This document shows positions 1-11,700 of a stretch of 64,000 nucleotides of DNA, one piece after another. The notes below the pieces were generated by a model. The model was not told the DNA's origin and made no database searches. It saw only the letters and a list, made by a program, of their open reading frames with translations. The position numbers and the translations under genes are program-made. Location of the stretch: positions 23,975,543-24,039,542 of the forward strand of contig NC_051438.1 of the NCBI RefSeq assembly GCF_001649575.2, in the 5' to 3' direction. The DNA is from Kryptolebias marmoratus. Taxonomy: Eukaryota; Chordata; Actinopteri; Cyprinodontiformes; Rivulidae. The number at the start of each line of letters is the position of its first letter. The stretch's first letter is position 1.

Positions 1-566
1 ATGAAATGAGAAGTGATGGTTACGTAGGGGTCGGTAGCTCTCGAGGTCCAGCCATCACACGTCAGAGCAACTCTTTCGGCCGACTTTAACGACTCCAAAA
101 CGTCTGTCTTCACCTCTGTATACAGTGACGGCACAGCGACTTCTGTCATGTATTTACGTGTTGGTATTGCGTAGCGTGGTTCGAGTATCTTTAGCATATT
201 CTTAAAACCCTTGTTTTCAACAACACTGTACGGTCGTAGGTCCTTGCAAATAAACACGGCTACAGACTTTGTGATTTTTTGTGCGCGGGCAGAGCTTGAC
301 GGCAGTTTAGAGATGAATGATTTGTCGATTTGTGTCTGTTTGGAGTCAACAGGTTGTGCTTTTTGTAGCGCATCTGCGTGGTATCTGGTTAAGTGATTGC
401 GCAGGTTTGTCGTGTTACTGCAGTACTTTAATTCTCTCTGGCACAGCTTACATACCACCTTGCTTTTGTCGACTTCTTGAGTTCCAGATTTAGACAGGAA
501 AGCAAAATGAGCCCAAACATCTGACTTAAAAGTTGACGGAGTTAGCTTTCTACAGCTGCTCGCCAT
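1..566 (-). CDS. BED zinc-finger hAT transposase, N-terminal part
   Basis: Reading the minus strand from the ATG at 566-564 gives about 188 codons with no stop before the window edge. Residues 1 to about 70 form a BED zinc finger: an aromatic segment (DVWAHFAF), then VCKLCQREL for the CxxC pair, then LRNHLTRYH for the HxxxxH pair. The end contains LTCDGWTSRATDPYV, a segment typical of hAT transposases of the ZBED1/ZBED4 type. The transposase binds the element's ends and cuts and pastes it. The RNase-H-like catalytic residues and the C-terminal dimerisation region would lie outside the window. A domesticated ZBED gene is possible, but the transposon-like terminal sequence makes a mobile copy more likely. 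Confidence 0.82.
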   Translation of the reverse strand, partial: MASSCRKLTPSTFKSDVWAHFAFLSKSGTQEVDKSKVVCKLCQRELKYCSNTTNLRNHLTRYHADALQKAQPVDSKQTQIDKSFISKLPSSSARAQKITKSVAVFICKDLRPYSVVENKGFKNMLKILEPRYAIPTRKYMTEVAVPSLYTEVKTDVLESLKSAERVALTCDGWTSRATDPYVTITSHF

Positions 567-733
567 GACTGTTGTTATGCACTCAGGTGCTCAGCACAGT
601 AACCAAACTCGCAGCGCCCCCAACGTGTCAGGAGGGGAATCGATTCTGAGGAGCCCCCTAATCGATTATGAATTTTGCATGAAATTATTGCGATGCATCG
701 ATTCTTCAATTATTTTACCCACCCCTAATCCTG
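1..733 (-). mobile_element. hAT-family DNA transposon, 5' part (cut by window edge)
   Basis: This is one end of a hAT element reading on the minus strand. It holds the start of a ZBED-type transposase (1-566) and about 170 bases of terminal sequence. That sequence is rich in ATCGAT and GCATCG words and ends near the string ccacccctaa at about 720-730, which resembles the GGGGTGG ends usual in hAT termini. The exact end and the target-site duplication were not resolved. It lies 3' of the last visible STAG3 exon on the same strand, so it is probably intronic in STAG3. The open reading frame suggests a young copy. Confidence 0.75.
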
Positions 734-1158
734 ACTCTTGTTTGTTGACTAAAATCTGATCATGCAGGGCACAGACACAGAAAAGCAGCTTCTGATATTA
801 GGATGTTACAAAAAAAAACATTTGGTCCTGTGGTCCTCATTGTGGGGTTGAGTCACCAAAAGATGGGCTTGCTTCCCGATCACAAAAAAATATACAAGTA
901 GGTGACAGATGTCAGTGTAGTCCAAGATGTATTCTCTCCCTGCAGAACATTTTACCAAGACAAAGTGTTACTTTATCTTACTTTACCACTGGTCATAATG
1001 TTTTGGCTGATCTGTGGAGTTCAGAACCAAAGCTTTAAAATTTAGGTTCAAGAAAGTTACTATATTCAGCTATTTTTGGTCACCCTAAAATAATATTTCT
1101 GCACAGCACTGACAAAGACAGCAGCACAAAGAAACCATGAGACAGAGAAAGCCCTCAC

Positions 1159-4100
1159 TGTTGGATCAGCAGCAACAGATTGACCACTTCCACCGCCACG
1201 TCTGGGTCTTTGTCCAGCACCATGCTGAGAATCCTTTCCTAAACACACACACACACATTCAGTTATGCACTGTAACACACACACACAGAGCAATGCAATG
1301 ATGCCAGCACACAAACACTGTGCATAATAAATAATATGCATAAATGTACCCACGTCCACAAAAGTGACACACACACACAAGCCCACTGATTAGGCGGAAA
1401 TCCATGGCATAAAAAGACCATTTATCTGCAGCAGCACATGTGGCTCAGGAGGGTTTTCATGTGTTTGAGTAGGGCTTATTATCTATCTGTAATTGGCAGC
1501 AATTAACAAAAAAACCAGGCACGTGCCCAGACAAAGGATGGGACCATAACAACAAACAGAAGTGGTGCAAAGAGAAAAAAAAAGAGAGAGAAAAGGCATG
1601 GAAATACAGGGAGGAGGCAAAAAAGGGAGGAGGCAAATAGGGAGGAGAGACACAGACAGGCAACAAAGTGGAAACAATACAGAAATCTGAAACAATAGAT
1701 GTCAGACAGAAAGGGGAGAAAACATGCATCAAATGAAGCACGAGTCCAATCCAGAGGGATGCCTCACTTTAAATCTGCTGGTGAAAAGCTCCAGGCGGCC
1801 AATGAACTCCTTCTCCTGGTACAGACCCTGCAGGGCACGCACACACTGCAGACGCACCGGACTTTGCTGAAAGAAAACAGAAAACAAAGTACAGATGGAT
1901 GGTTTCTACACCTGAAAAAAATTCAGATTCTATGAATCTTAATAGAAAGATGAAATATTAAAACAAAAACGGTAAATAATTTTTGTGTTACTAAGACTAC
2001 TTCAACTTAGATCAGTTAAACCTGCAGACACAGATGAGACACTTATTCTAATCTAAGCTAAAGACAGGATGTTTTATTATTTAAGCCTCCTATTGCTTTG
2101 TTCAATTTGTGTTTACCTTGTCATGCAATGTCCATCCCAGATATTTCAGGCAGCCATCATTTAGGAAGTCTTCAGGGTCTGTTTTCAGCCACAGGCCCAA
2201 CTCCTCGATACAGGCTGCCCTGATTTCAGGCAGGCGGTCACGGTAACGATGTACAAAGACGCCGCGGAAGGTGGCGTTCATCATGGAGGAGAGCTCCTCT
2301 TTGTTCTCTTGCAGCTACAACACCCACATAGAAAGGAATCAGCTTAAACACAAATAAACACAATGAATACATCAATAATAGATACACAGTATTTCAAGTC
2401 TGTCCATCTAGACACTTTCTACCATAATGCAATAGATTTTTAAGTCTTTCCAGGGCTCACGGCATTTTTACTTGTAAAATACAAACATCTTGTTTTTTTC
2501 ATTTCAATCCTCAAGCTATCATACCCCTTGACTCTCAGGAGCTACATCATACAGTTTGTACTCTACAAAAATTCAGCAGTAGTAAAAAATCCCTCAGGAA
2601 CACTGTTCCATTTCATCAGGCACTTTAATAACTTTATGTGCTGAAAATGCCCATAAAAACTTAACATTTTCAGACTAAGCAGCGGAAAAACTGTGCCAAA
2701 CAAAAACAAATAAATGTATAACTGTAAAACAAAAAACAATGATAGAACCTGTTTAAAAGGTTCATAAAAATCTTAATTAAACATTTCAAAATCAGTGGTT
2801 CTACTGGCCAAAGAGTGTTAAATATGGAGCTGCCAGGGATGAGAGAAGGAGGATGACAACAGAGGAGGTTTGTGAATGTAGTTAAGGAGGAGAGGCAGAA
2901 GGAGAGGAGGATGATAAGGATCAGGTGAGATGGAGGCAGATGATCTGTCATGGTGACTCTTTGGAGAAGATTCAGAGGCCTGCTGGAAGAGTGTGTGCAG
3001 GAAACAGGATACTAAAGGGTGTGTAGAGGAATGGTCCTACAAATATAGAAGGCTCTGGAAGAGCTATGAGCAGCAAAGCTGAATAAGCAGAAGGACAGAT
3101 GCAGGTCTTGAAGAGGAGATGAGAATTTCAAAGATTTGTGCTGACAAGGCCATCATTTTATAAGCTTTGATAAGAAAGCAAGATGTTTACTCTGTAACAA
3201 AATGTGTACTGGGTTCACTGAATGTTTTGGAGGAGATTTTAGAAGCTGGTGTATTCAGACTGTAAGCTTCAGTCTCTGTGTGTGAGACATTGGTTTTAAT
3301 GTAGTTGTTGCATGTGGACAAAATTTAAACTTACATCAGACATACGTCTTTCTTGGTTAAATAGATTTTATAACTGTTATTTGAGAGTGATCCAGGTGAA
3401 TAAATTTTAACTCAATGCTAAATATTTACTAAACATCCAAATAAGACAAAAGCTACAGTTCAAACAATATTTTACATGATGACAAAAAAGACAAAAGGAA
3501 AATAATAAAAAGATGATTCAAAGAAATTGGCCTTCTTCTGTTTTTTTTCCTTTTAAATCTCAGGTCTGAACACGTACCCTTAGGTACACACTTCTGTGCT
3601 CAGGTTAATGTCTGTATCACTGTCTGCGTGCGTCACCTCACTGATGGTGGCCTTCAGCTGCTCCAGTTTGTCCGAAGCTCTGTTGTTTGGCCTCTTACTG
3701 TTCTCCAGATCGTATCGTCGCTGGGCGGTCTGCAGCTGAACACTTACTGTAACAGCTACTTCCACCACCCCTGACATCAACTTCAGGGCTAATTGAGAAA
3801 ACAAACAAGTAAGTGAAAACTACTTTGATTACATCTCCAAAAGCAGTTAATGTAAACATAAATGCACCACACTTTTTATGAAAGGTTTGAATAATTTACT
3901 TCAAATGAAGTGGATGGAACCAACATTTATCTGTTTATTCTTTCATGTATTTTGCGCCTGTAAAGAACTGATGTGCTTACCCAGCAGAGTACTGGTGTGT
4001 CTGAAGGCTCTAACTTGGGAGTCAGACAGACCGGTGAGCAGAGCCAGCAGGGAGGGGAAGAGGTATTCATCATAGATCAAGCTATTCCGACAGGAGCGAA

Positions 4101-6411
4101 GCAGAACCCGAGCAAATTCACACAGACTAGCTTTGAAACGCTTCATCTGAAGACCTGGAGTGCTCAAGGGGTAGTTCACTGAATCCTACAAGAAAAAGTG
4201 GACACAGAAAAGGCTGTTAATATGTTTGATATAAAAAATACGGACAGAAAGCTGGATTTCCCCCCCCTGATGACAAGAATCAGGTGATTAACTCTTTAAT
4301 GTGTTCATTTATAAACATTAGATCATAATTAGCATGTTCCCTCATGCTGTGCACCATTTTTCAGATCATAATCTCTTGGGACATGGAGATTATTAGTTTC
4401 TAAACTAATTGCAGAAGGATTAATTTTACAGAGAAGACCAACAAAGATTATCCCTTCCATAGCTGTAAGAATAATGTTTAATTATGAGACTAATTTCAAC
4501 AAATACAACATAATATGATCTCTGCGTGAACGATTGCTGTCCTGTCGCACCTCATTAAACTCCCTGGTTAATGTGCTGATAATCTCAGCATGCTGCATGC
4601 CGTCAAGCATCTCTCTGCTGACCACACCTGAAAGAAAATGTAGAACTTTCATATTACAATCATTTTTTTAAAATTCAACAAAAACAACAAAATCCTAATT
4701 TGGAGTTTGACATTTTTATATTTTCTTTTAAATGTATTTTTTTGTTAAGAACATACCCAGGATTAGGACAGGACTGAGATCAATACCAAACATGATAACC
4801 TGAGCTGAAGATGGGAGGATAATCTCTTCAACTTTAACCCCTCCCACCTGCTAACACCCATCTCCTGGCCTCCTTCTTAACCTCTGACCTTTGCATCCGC
4901 AGCACTGAACAATGAAGTTGATGAGCACCAGCAACCCCGCCTCTCGGCTCTGTTTGTAGCTGTCCAGCCACTCGTCCACCACAGTCTTAAGATTGACAGG
5001 AAGAAAGCAGCCAATCAGAACGCCGCACACAGATCAAAGAGCAGATGGATATAATTAAAATACACCAACAACACAGATTTTAGCTTTACTTGCTCAGTCT
5101 ATCTGCAGCTTTTATGATCTGTGTTTACAACAGCTCACCAGTTATTTTTTTCCTTTTTTATGCGTCCTTTCTTTATTGTTTATCCAGAAGAGACAGACCA
5201 GCACAACAATACTTTGGATGAACGAGTGCTGTCAATCACTGACTCTGTGATCCAACAAGAAATCTCCTCCTTCTATGCTTATCAAAGGTAATTCTCCAGG
5301 ATCACATCAGTCAGCCACTGACAGCACATTATAACCTCTCTCATTGTCAGCTTGTTTCACTCCTCATTACATATGCCTCCATCAGTACCTCCCTCCCTTC
5401 ATGTGGTCACCTCTATTGATACCGTCCTCTCCCCTCCCTGTGCTCTTTGTTTAGGGTCTACTCACCACCATGGCACTTTTTCCTGAGCAAACAGCATCAT
5501 AGATATCCTTTGCACTGATTCCCTGGTTTCCCTCGCTCGCACCTCTCACGGGCCTGCGAGGAGAGAGCAGTCTGGATGTCCCCTCAGAGGGAGACTGATG
5601 CCTCGGGGAGGGCTCTGGAGGACTTGAGACGGGGCTGCTGCTGGGGCTGGACAGCGCTCTTATTGCAGCATTTCTCCTAGGTCTCTTAGGCGGCTTGACA
5701 TGAAAAATAATTATTCAGCAATAAATAAACTATGACCAGTGAAAATACACATTGCATTTCTGTCCAGTGCAATAAAAACACCAAATCTAAATACAAGCAC
5801 TGGTCTCATCTAACAGAAAGTATTATTTTGGAAAATAAAATTTACCTGAGGCCCAGGTACCACCTGCTTTCTCCGCTTTGTGGGTTTCATCTGAGCCTCA
5901 TACAAACTTCCAGGGTCTGAGGAGTAATCCAACTCATCAAGACTGACGGGAAATAAAAAGATAACAAAACAAATCTCTCAATAAAACAGAAGAGCTAACA
6001 TACATAAAAATGTTTTCAATAAATCACTTTATGTATTTTAGCTCTATTATTAGTATATATATATATATATATATATATACTGGGATGGTATTTTTGCAGA
6101 TATGTTTTAAGATAATTTTGTTTCAGCAAAACATCCCAATCTATTGATTTGTTATGAATTATAAAGTAGCAATTTAGCTAAGTTTAGCCTTTTTAATGTT
6201 GATACAAAAGCTAATCAAGCTAGACTATGCTGCATATTTTATTTATTTATTTTACCAGCTGGTCAAGAGAACGCTGTGCTAACTTTAACTTTTCAAAACA
6301 CATTTTAGTGACATTTCGACTTAAGTTAATTTTTAGAGCTAACTAGCTAACAGGTTTCGGACGACAAACATGGCGGCTATACCTGTTTGAAACTGAGCTT
6401 CTACTCGTCAT
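1159..6411 (-). CDS. stag3: Cohesin subunit STAG3 (meiotic stromal antigen), N-terminal exons
   Basis: Ten coding exons on the minus strand: 6383-6411, 5846-5942, 5466-5693, 4889-4985, 4551-4627, 3981-4185, 3637-3788, 2117-2314, 1768-1866 and 1159-1238. All have GT-AG junctions and phases that join into one frame of about 420 residues from ATG at 6411. Exon 3 carries a basic Ser/Pro-rich stretch, then [16 protein letters not shown]. Exon 4 reads [11 protein letters not shown] and [11 protein letters not shown]. Exon 6 has [19 protein letters not shown]. Exon 8 has [11 protein letters not shown] and [10 protein letters not shown], the stromalin conservative domain. These match SA/STAG proteins, and details such as DSYKQ with CCGCK fit STAG3 better than STAG1/2. 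STAG3 binds the kleisin of cohesin on meiotic chromosome axes. The downstream two thirds of the gene lie beyond base 1. Confidence 0.9.
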
Positions 6412-6662
6412 TTTAGCAGAGAGAGGACCCCAGGAACCAGAAGGTGATTATTAAAGGCGATTATTAAAGAAAATAAAAACTTTACTGCCAGAAATTAAGT
6501 GATTCAGTTATCAAAATGATCCCGTCTTTGTCTTAGATTTATTTTAGTAACTTCGTGAATATCAGATGCCCGCGAATGTAATGTCGTTCCGGATTGGTCA
6601 ATGCCTTCTCAAACCAGACGATGATTGGTCCTCCCAAAAGGTCACTTCGTGGCTATTGGTCA
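6412..6662 (-). promoter_or_regulatory. STAG3 upstream region with three evenly spaced CCAAT boxes
   Basis: Three copies of ATTGG (CCAAT on the STAG3 strand) begin at 6593, 6624 and 6655, so the spacing is 31 bases twice. They lie about 180-250 bases upstream of the STAG3 ATG. Repeated CCAAT boxes about three helical turns apart are a known pattern for NF-Y-driven cell-cycle promoters. On the same strand and closer to the gene is TTCGCGGG (around 6569-6576), which resembles an E2F-type site. The boxes are seen directly; binding is inferred. Confidence 0.55.
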
Positions 6663-8700
6663 ACTTTAGCACACTGTTACTAAGTAGTTTAATTCAACCT
6701 CACGGTGTCAGAACTCTTTGTAACTTTTACTAGTTTTCACTAGTTTGTATTTTGTGTTGTAATATTTTCTCTTCAGTTAGTTTGGACAGTTTTTGCCACC
6801 CTAAGGTGTTGGGCTCAGTAGCATAACGCCCCCCTAATTTGGGCTCCCCGGACTTCGCTCTATTTCTCTGCGTGGTTTCATTGTTTGCTTTCCTCACCGC
6901 GAGCGTCAAGTCATCCATGTTGACTCGCAGCTTCCGGTCTCCACCTTCAAAATAATATACTCACGAACCCTTTTTTTTAAGTGCAAATGGAAATAACGTT
7001 CAAACTCAGCAGAGAGTATCAACACTAAACAAGCTATATAGAAATAGATTGTATTAAATTAAACTGTACTGAGTTAGAATGCTGTTGCAATGCTGTTGCA
7101 TTCTAACTAAGGTTTTCAAGATGACTTATTGGAAATTGATGTTATGTAAATAAACCTGAGATAAACAGAAATTTCCTCTGTGCCTAGTGGTCCTGCTTTT
7201 AATCAGTACCAACTTTCAAATCATTTTAAATGTGCATCACATATAGATGTCTGCTACAAATCTCTCTTTTTCATTATTCAAGAGGAAACCTGCACGTCTT
7301 GTTTATAAAGCTGTGTTTCTCAGCTGGTCTGACTTCAGTACTCACTATCACCCCTGAATAATAAGACATGATCCACATCGAAGAACATTTTCAACTTCTC
7401 AAATTTACTGAAAGACAGGATGGTGTAGTTTGAACCTGAGAAGAACAGAATATCGCAGTGTGCTAAGACACAAATACACGTTTAAGTTAAACCAAAACAA
7501 CCATCTTGTGGTGATGCTAGAGAGAAAATTTTCCTTTGTGTGCACAATTAGCTGTATTTTCATTAAAGTCAGATCTCCTCACTTTAGTAACTTCATCTTT
7601 TTAAAGAACATAAACTCAATGCTTTCATGCACAAACATGAAATAAAAAATAATGAGAAGTAGTTTCAAAATTTAGCTTAAACCAACTACCCACCCACTGA
7701 ATATATAATAATGCCTTATGAAATTACTTAGACACTTATTCAACCATAATCAGAAACTTGACTTTCTTTTTGACATTTTTTGCCCAAGCAAAGGCCCGCA
7801 ACCCACCAGTTGAGAATCCTTGCTCTAAAGTAGTAGACATTTAGTTTTCACTAACATTAAAACATTGAGATCAAGATCTCTTTTACCAAGGTGACCTGAC
7901 TAAGAGGTCAGCACACATAAAACAGTGATAAAAAAAAATTATAGAATAAAACATGCAGTTATTTTACTGTGATAAAGTAAAGAAGATCTCTTGTGGCGTT
8001 TAGAGCCTGAGGCACCTCGCTGAAAACACGCAGTACTTAAAATCCTGCAGCCAACTGTTGAGGCGTCACTGTCTGGTGTGAACAGCAAATATGTTGGGTA
8101 AAAAATTATAATAATAATAAAGCAACTGAGCATACTTGTGTGGCTGCTGAGTTTATGACAGTAACACAATACAGAGTATAACATTTGCTGAATGAGTTGG
8201 ACATAACTGGGATGGAAATAATGAGGCAGAATTTGACACCAAGAAGAGTTCTTTTTTTAATATATTACACGTTTCTGAGATTGCATTTCACTTTTATTTT
8301 GAAGAGATTCCTCGTTTCCGGTGTCGCCATTGTTAAGCCCCGTGGATTTGACGCAGCTTGTGCGTCAGATGACGGTTAAAGGGCTGGCTGGGGCTTTCTC
8401 CTCTTCACTCCTGTATTTACGTAGATCAGCGGGTCTCCCAAGAAGGGAAAAACACTACCAGGACACCGCTGATGCACACGCCGGTGATGTAAAACCGTGA
8501 CCGGATGTTTGTTGTACTTATCGGGGAGGGGAGAGACCATGACTGCCTTAAAAGACTGATGGACGCTGTTACTCTTTTATAGCTACTTCACATCCCGGTC
8601 AGTCAGTCAGTCATTCATTCATTCAGCCCCATCTCTGCTGCGCCTGGGTCCTGTTACATAAACCCACCCGCTCCGTTGGTTGGTGGCCGTCTTTGAGAGG
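6663..8700. other. Divergent intergenic region between STAG3 and GPC2
   Basis: The two genes are transcribed away from each other across about 2.3 kb. The right end (about 8300-8700) is more GC-rich and probably holds the GPC2 promoter and 5' UTR, with short TCAG/TTCA runs near 8597-8625. A 62-codon minus-strand frame at 6730-6918 has no recognisable domain. I see no RNA gene or intact mobile element. Confidence 0.5.
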
Positions 8701-11700
8701 ATGGAGAACCGGCTGGTTTGGCTGTGCGCCGTCGCCGTCCTGTCGGGGACCCGGAGCCCCGCGGCTGCTGCGGGGAGGAGCTGCTCTGACACCCGGCAGG
8801 TGTACTCAGAGAAGGGATACAGCACCAACTCCGCTCCGGTGACTCAGATCTCCGGTAAGATCAGCAGCTGTTTAAAAAAACAACTATAATGTGTTAATCA
8901 GCGTGTTATATTTTACTTCAAAAACACAACATTATGCATGTGAAAGTCATCAGAGCCACAGTAATGTTATGATGATATTTAAACACTGAAGCTCTCATTG
9001 ATGGACAGCAAATCATTATTCAAGAAACTGATATCTGAAAGAAAGACCAATGTGGCTCACAAAACTCACAAAATAAGCCCCAGAGAGAGAGAGAGAGAGA
9101 GAGAGGAGAAATATATCAGGGCATCATGGTGAGTTTTTCTCCAGAGAAATAATGCAGAGCTGTTTAAACCAAATTACACCCAGCCCTCCTCCCCTCTGTG
9201 TGGTTTAAATAGGATGATTAAGGGGATGAGCAAATTGCCAACACCGGTGCAACAAAGAACCTCGCCCCTAATTAGTCTTTGCCCGCTGTTTAAATCCGTG
9301 CATGTGCCCATACAGGCTCTGTGATAATCTCATTCTCAGAAATAAAGCAGTAGAAATAAGATATTTTGAGGATTAAAACCAGTTGGATTGTTTTTTAGGA
9401 GAGAGAGNNNNNNNNNNNNNNNNNNNNNNNNNNNNNNNNNNNNNNNNNNNNNNNNNNNNNNNNNNNNNNNNNNNNNNNNNNNGTATTTCAAGTTTTGTGA
9501 AAGGGTGATCCGTTTTACAAGAAAAGGGAGAATCCCTGACCATGCAAGCAAGAAAGGGAAGCAAACCCGAAAACGAAGTCTTCATTTTGGCTTAGCTCCA
9601 TGCATGTAGATCACTAACAGTCCCAGACAGACAGACAGACAGACAGCTGCCGTCCAAGTAACTGTGAGCAAAATGTGTCCTCACAGAGGATTTATTCCAT
9701 GTCAAATCAGTTCGGCATCTAAGGCAACTGCAGAATTGATTGATTTTTGTGCGTTGGGCTATCCCTGCTGCAGTCTCTCTTGCTCACTGTCCCGTGGGCC
9801 AGGGGGAGCAGATGGCCAAGAGAGAGAGGGATGAAGGGAGGCAGTTTAGACATGGAAATAGAGGGATAAGAACGGGCTAATGGTGAGACACACAGAGAAC
9901 AAAAGAGCCAGAGAGGAGCATCGGCCGGGGAGGAGTTGAGAAAGAGACTTTCCAATGTATTAACAGATGCATATTCATGTCAGATGTAATTATGGTGGAG
10001 AAACAAAGACTTATTAGCTGTGTGACATTCTCATCTCCTCCTCCTGGCTGCTGTTTGCTCAGATTATTACCTTCAGGACAAATCTAACACCCAACCTGAG
10101 CTGGCAAAGAAAGAAATATGACATCTGAATAATTCATGCAAGAAAATTTCAATTTTCTCCCACAGCGTTATCTTTATTTAACATTTCTCATTGACTGGAG
10201 ACACTGAGTCACTTGCTAAAAAGTGATCTGCTCATATTAAGTCGTCTACATCAAGGTCACTCAAGGCAAAAGCATTTCATTTCACGTTTTGACAGAACAA
10301 TTTAATAATAGGAATTACGGTTCTGTTCCAGGCTCTGGATCATTTAGCTTAGCTCACCAAAAAGAGACGGCTCTTTCAGCTCCTGAGCCAAATGATCTGG
10401 ATCCCAGAAAAGAGCCCTAAACCCCATTGTTTAAATGTTACACATGTGGCCAGTTTTAACCTTCGTTCTTCTTCTTCTGATGTGTTCTGGTCCAGGTGAG
10501 CACCTGCGACTCTGTCCTCAGGATTATACCTGCTGCTCCAGTCAGATGGAGGAGACTCTGTCCTTCCAGAGCGAAAAGGATTTTCTCAAAGCCATCGAGG
10601 ACAACAGCCAGTTCCTGTTGACCACCTTCACCCAGAGACACCGCAAGTTTGATGGTGAGAGATGAAGTTATTAGGTACTACTCATTTTATTCTCCGTTTT
10701 TAAGGATTTAACAGCAAACGATGACATCAAAACCTAATTAGAACATCTAAGCACACAGTTCCACTCAGATGTTGAAATATGTGGGCTTCTAAATCCGTTT
10801 CAAGAATAGATCGGTTCAAGTTGGCGAACTTTATCAACAAAACTTCACAAGCGAAGCAACAAAGACCCAGATTTGCTGACTAATCCACTTTTAAAAACAG
10901 CGGAGCCTTTAATTAGACACTTTTTCGCCCTGTTAAACCAGATATTTTCAAAAGCACTTCCTGTTGTAAATTGAAAATACTGAAGCCCAACCTGAAGTAA
11001 CCACGATGACATCACCATGACATCTGTTCTCCAGAGCCGGAGAGGTTTTTTTTTTTTTTTGTTCCACAGGCTGAGGAGCTCCAACCACTGCCTGTAAACT
11101 GACCTTCATGAATAAAATGAGTTAATTGCCCCTTTAAGCATCTGGAAACTGTAATGGCTTTAATGAGCGTTTGCATTTAAGAGGCTTTAGCCCTCATTAG
11201 ATCCGATTCTGGTTTTATTGCTGCAGGGTTGCGTTGCTGCTTCACCATAGAGCTGAATTTACACATTCTCCTCCTACCTGCTTGGACCGTTATCACCTTT
11301 TTTTCCCTTCACACTTTTATATAATGTCTGCGATGAGTCATATAAAAACACTTAAGGTGTGGGAGACCGCATATGAGTCTTAAAGACGGATTTTGAAGCG
11401 AGTACATGTAAAACTGTGGAGGCTCTGGTGTCCCAGTAAGCTGGTAAGCTTAAAATGAAGAGGAGGGAGGGCTGATTGAGTGCCGTTACAGAAACCTGGC
11501 AAAGACGGAAAAGTAGGTGGTTGAGACATTCGTATTAATTTCTGCTCATTGGGTCTCTTTGCAGATTTCTTCAGAGAGCTTATAGACCTTTCTGAGAAGT
11601 CCATGAACCAGATGTTTACCAAGACCTACGGCCTGCTCTTCACTCAGAACGCACACGTCTTCCAGGAGCTGTTCGTGGAGCTTCGCAGATATTACTCTGG

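Larger units (their letters stand above)
8855..10495 (+). other. GPC2 intron 1, with gap and simple repeats
   Basis: This 1.6-kb intron contains a GA run (9082-9105), a 75-base block of N (9408-9482) directly after another GA-rich stretch, and a GACA run (9623-9646). The gap is probably a collapsed microsatellite. No other coding or RNA feature was seen. Confidence 0.7.

Noticed and set aside
2102..2284. Stand-alone 60-residue minus-strand gene
   Set aside because: It is exon 8 of STAG3 read through its donor; the splice junctions and phases link it to nine other exons.
6730..6918. 62-codon minus-strand frame as a gene
   Set aside because: No recognisable domain, no flanking splice logic, and it lies in the divergent intergenic region.
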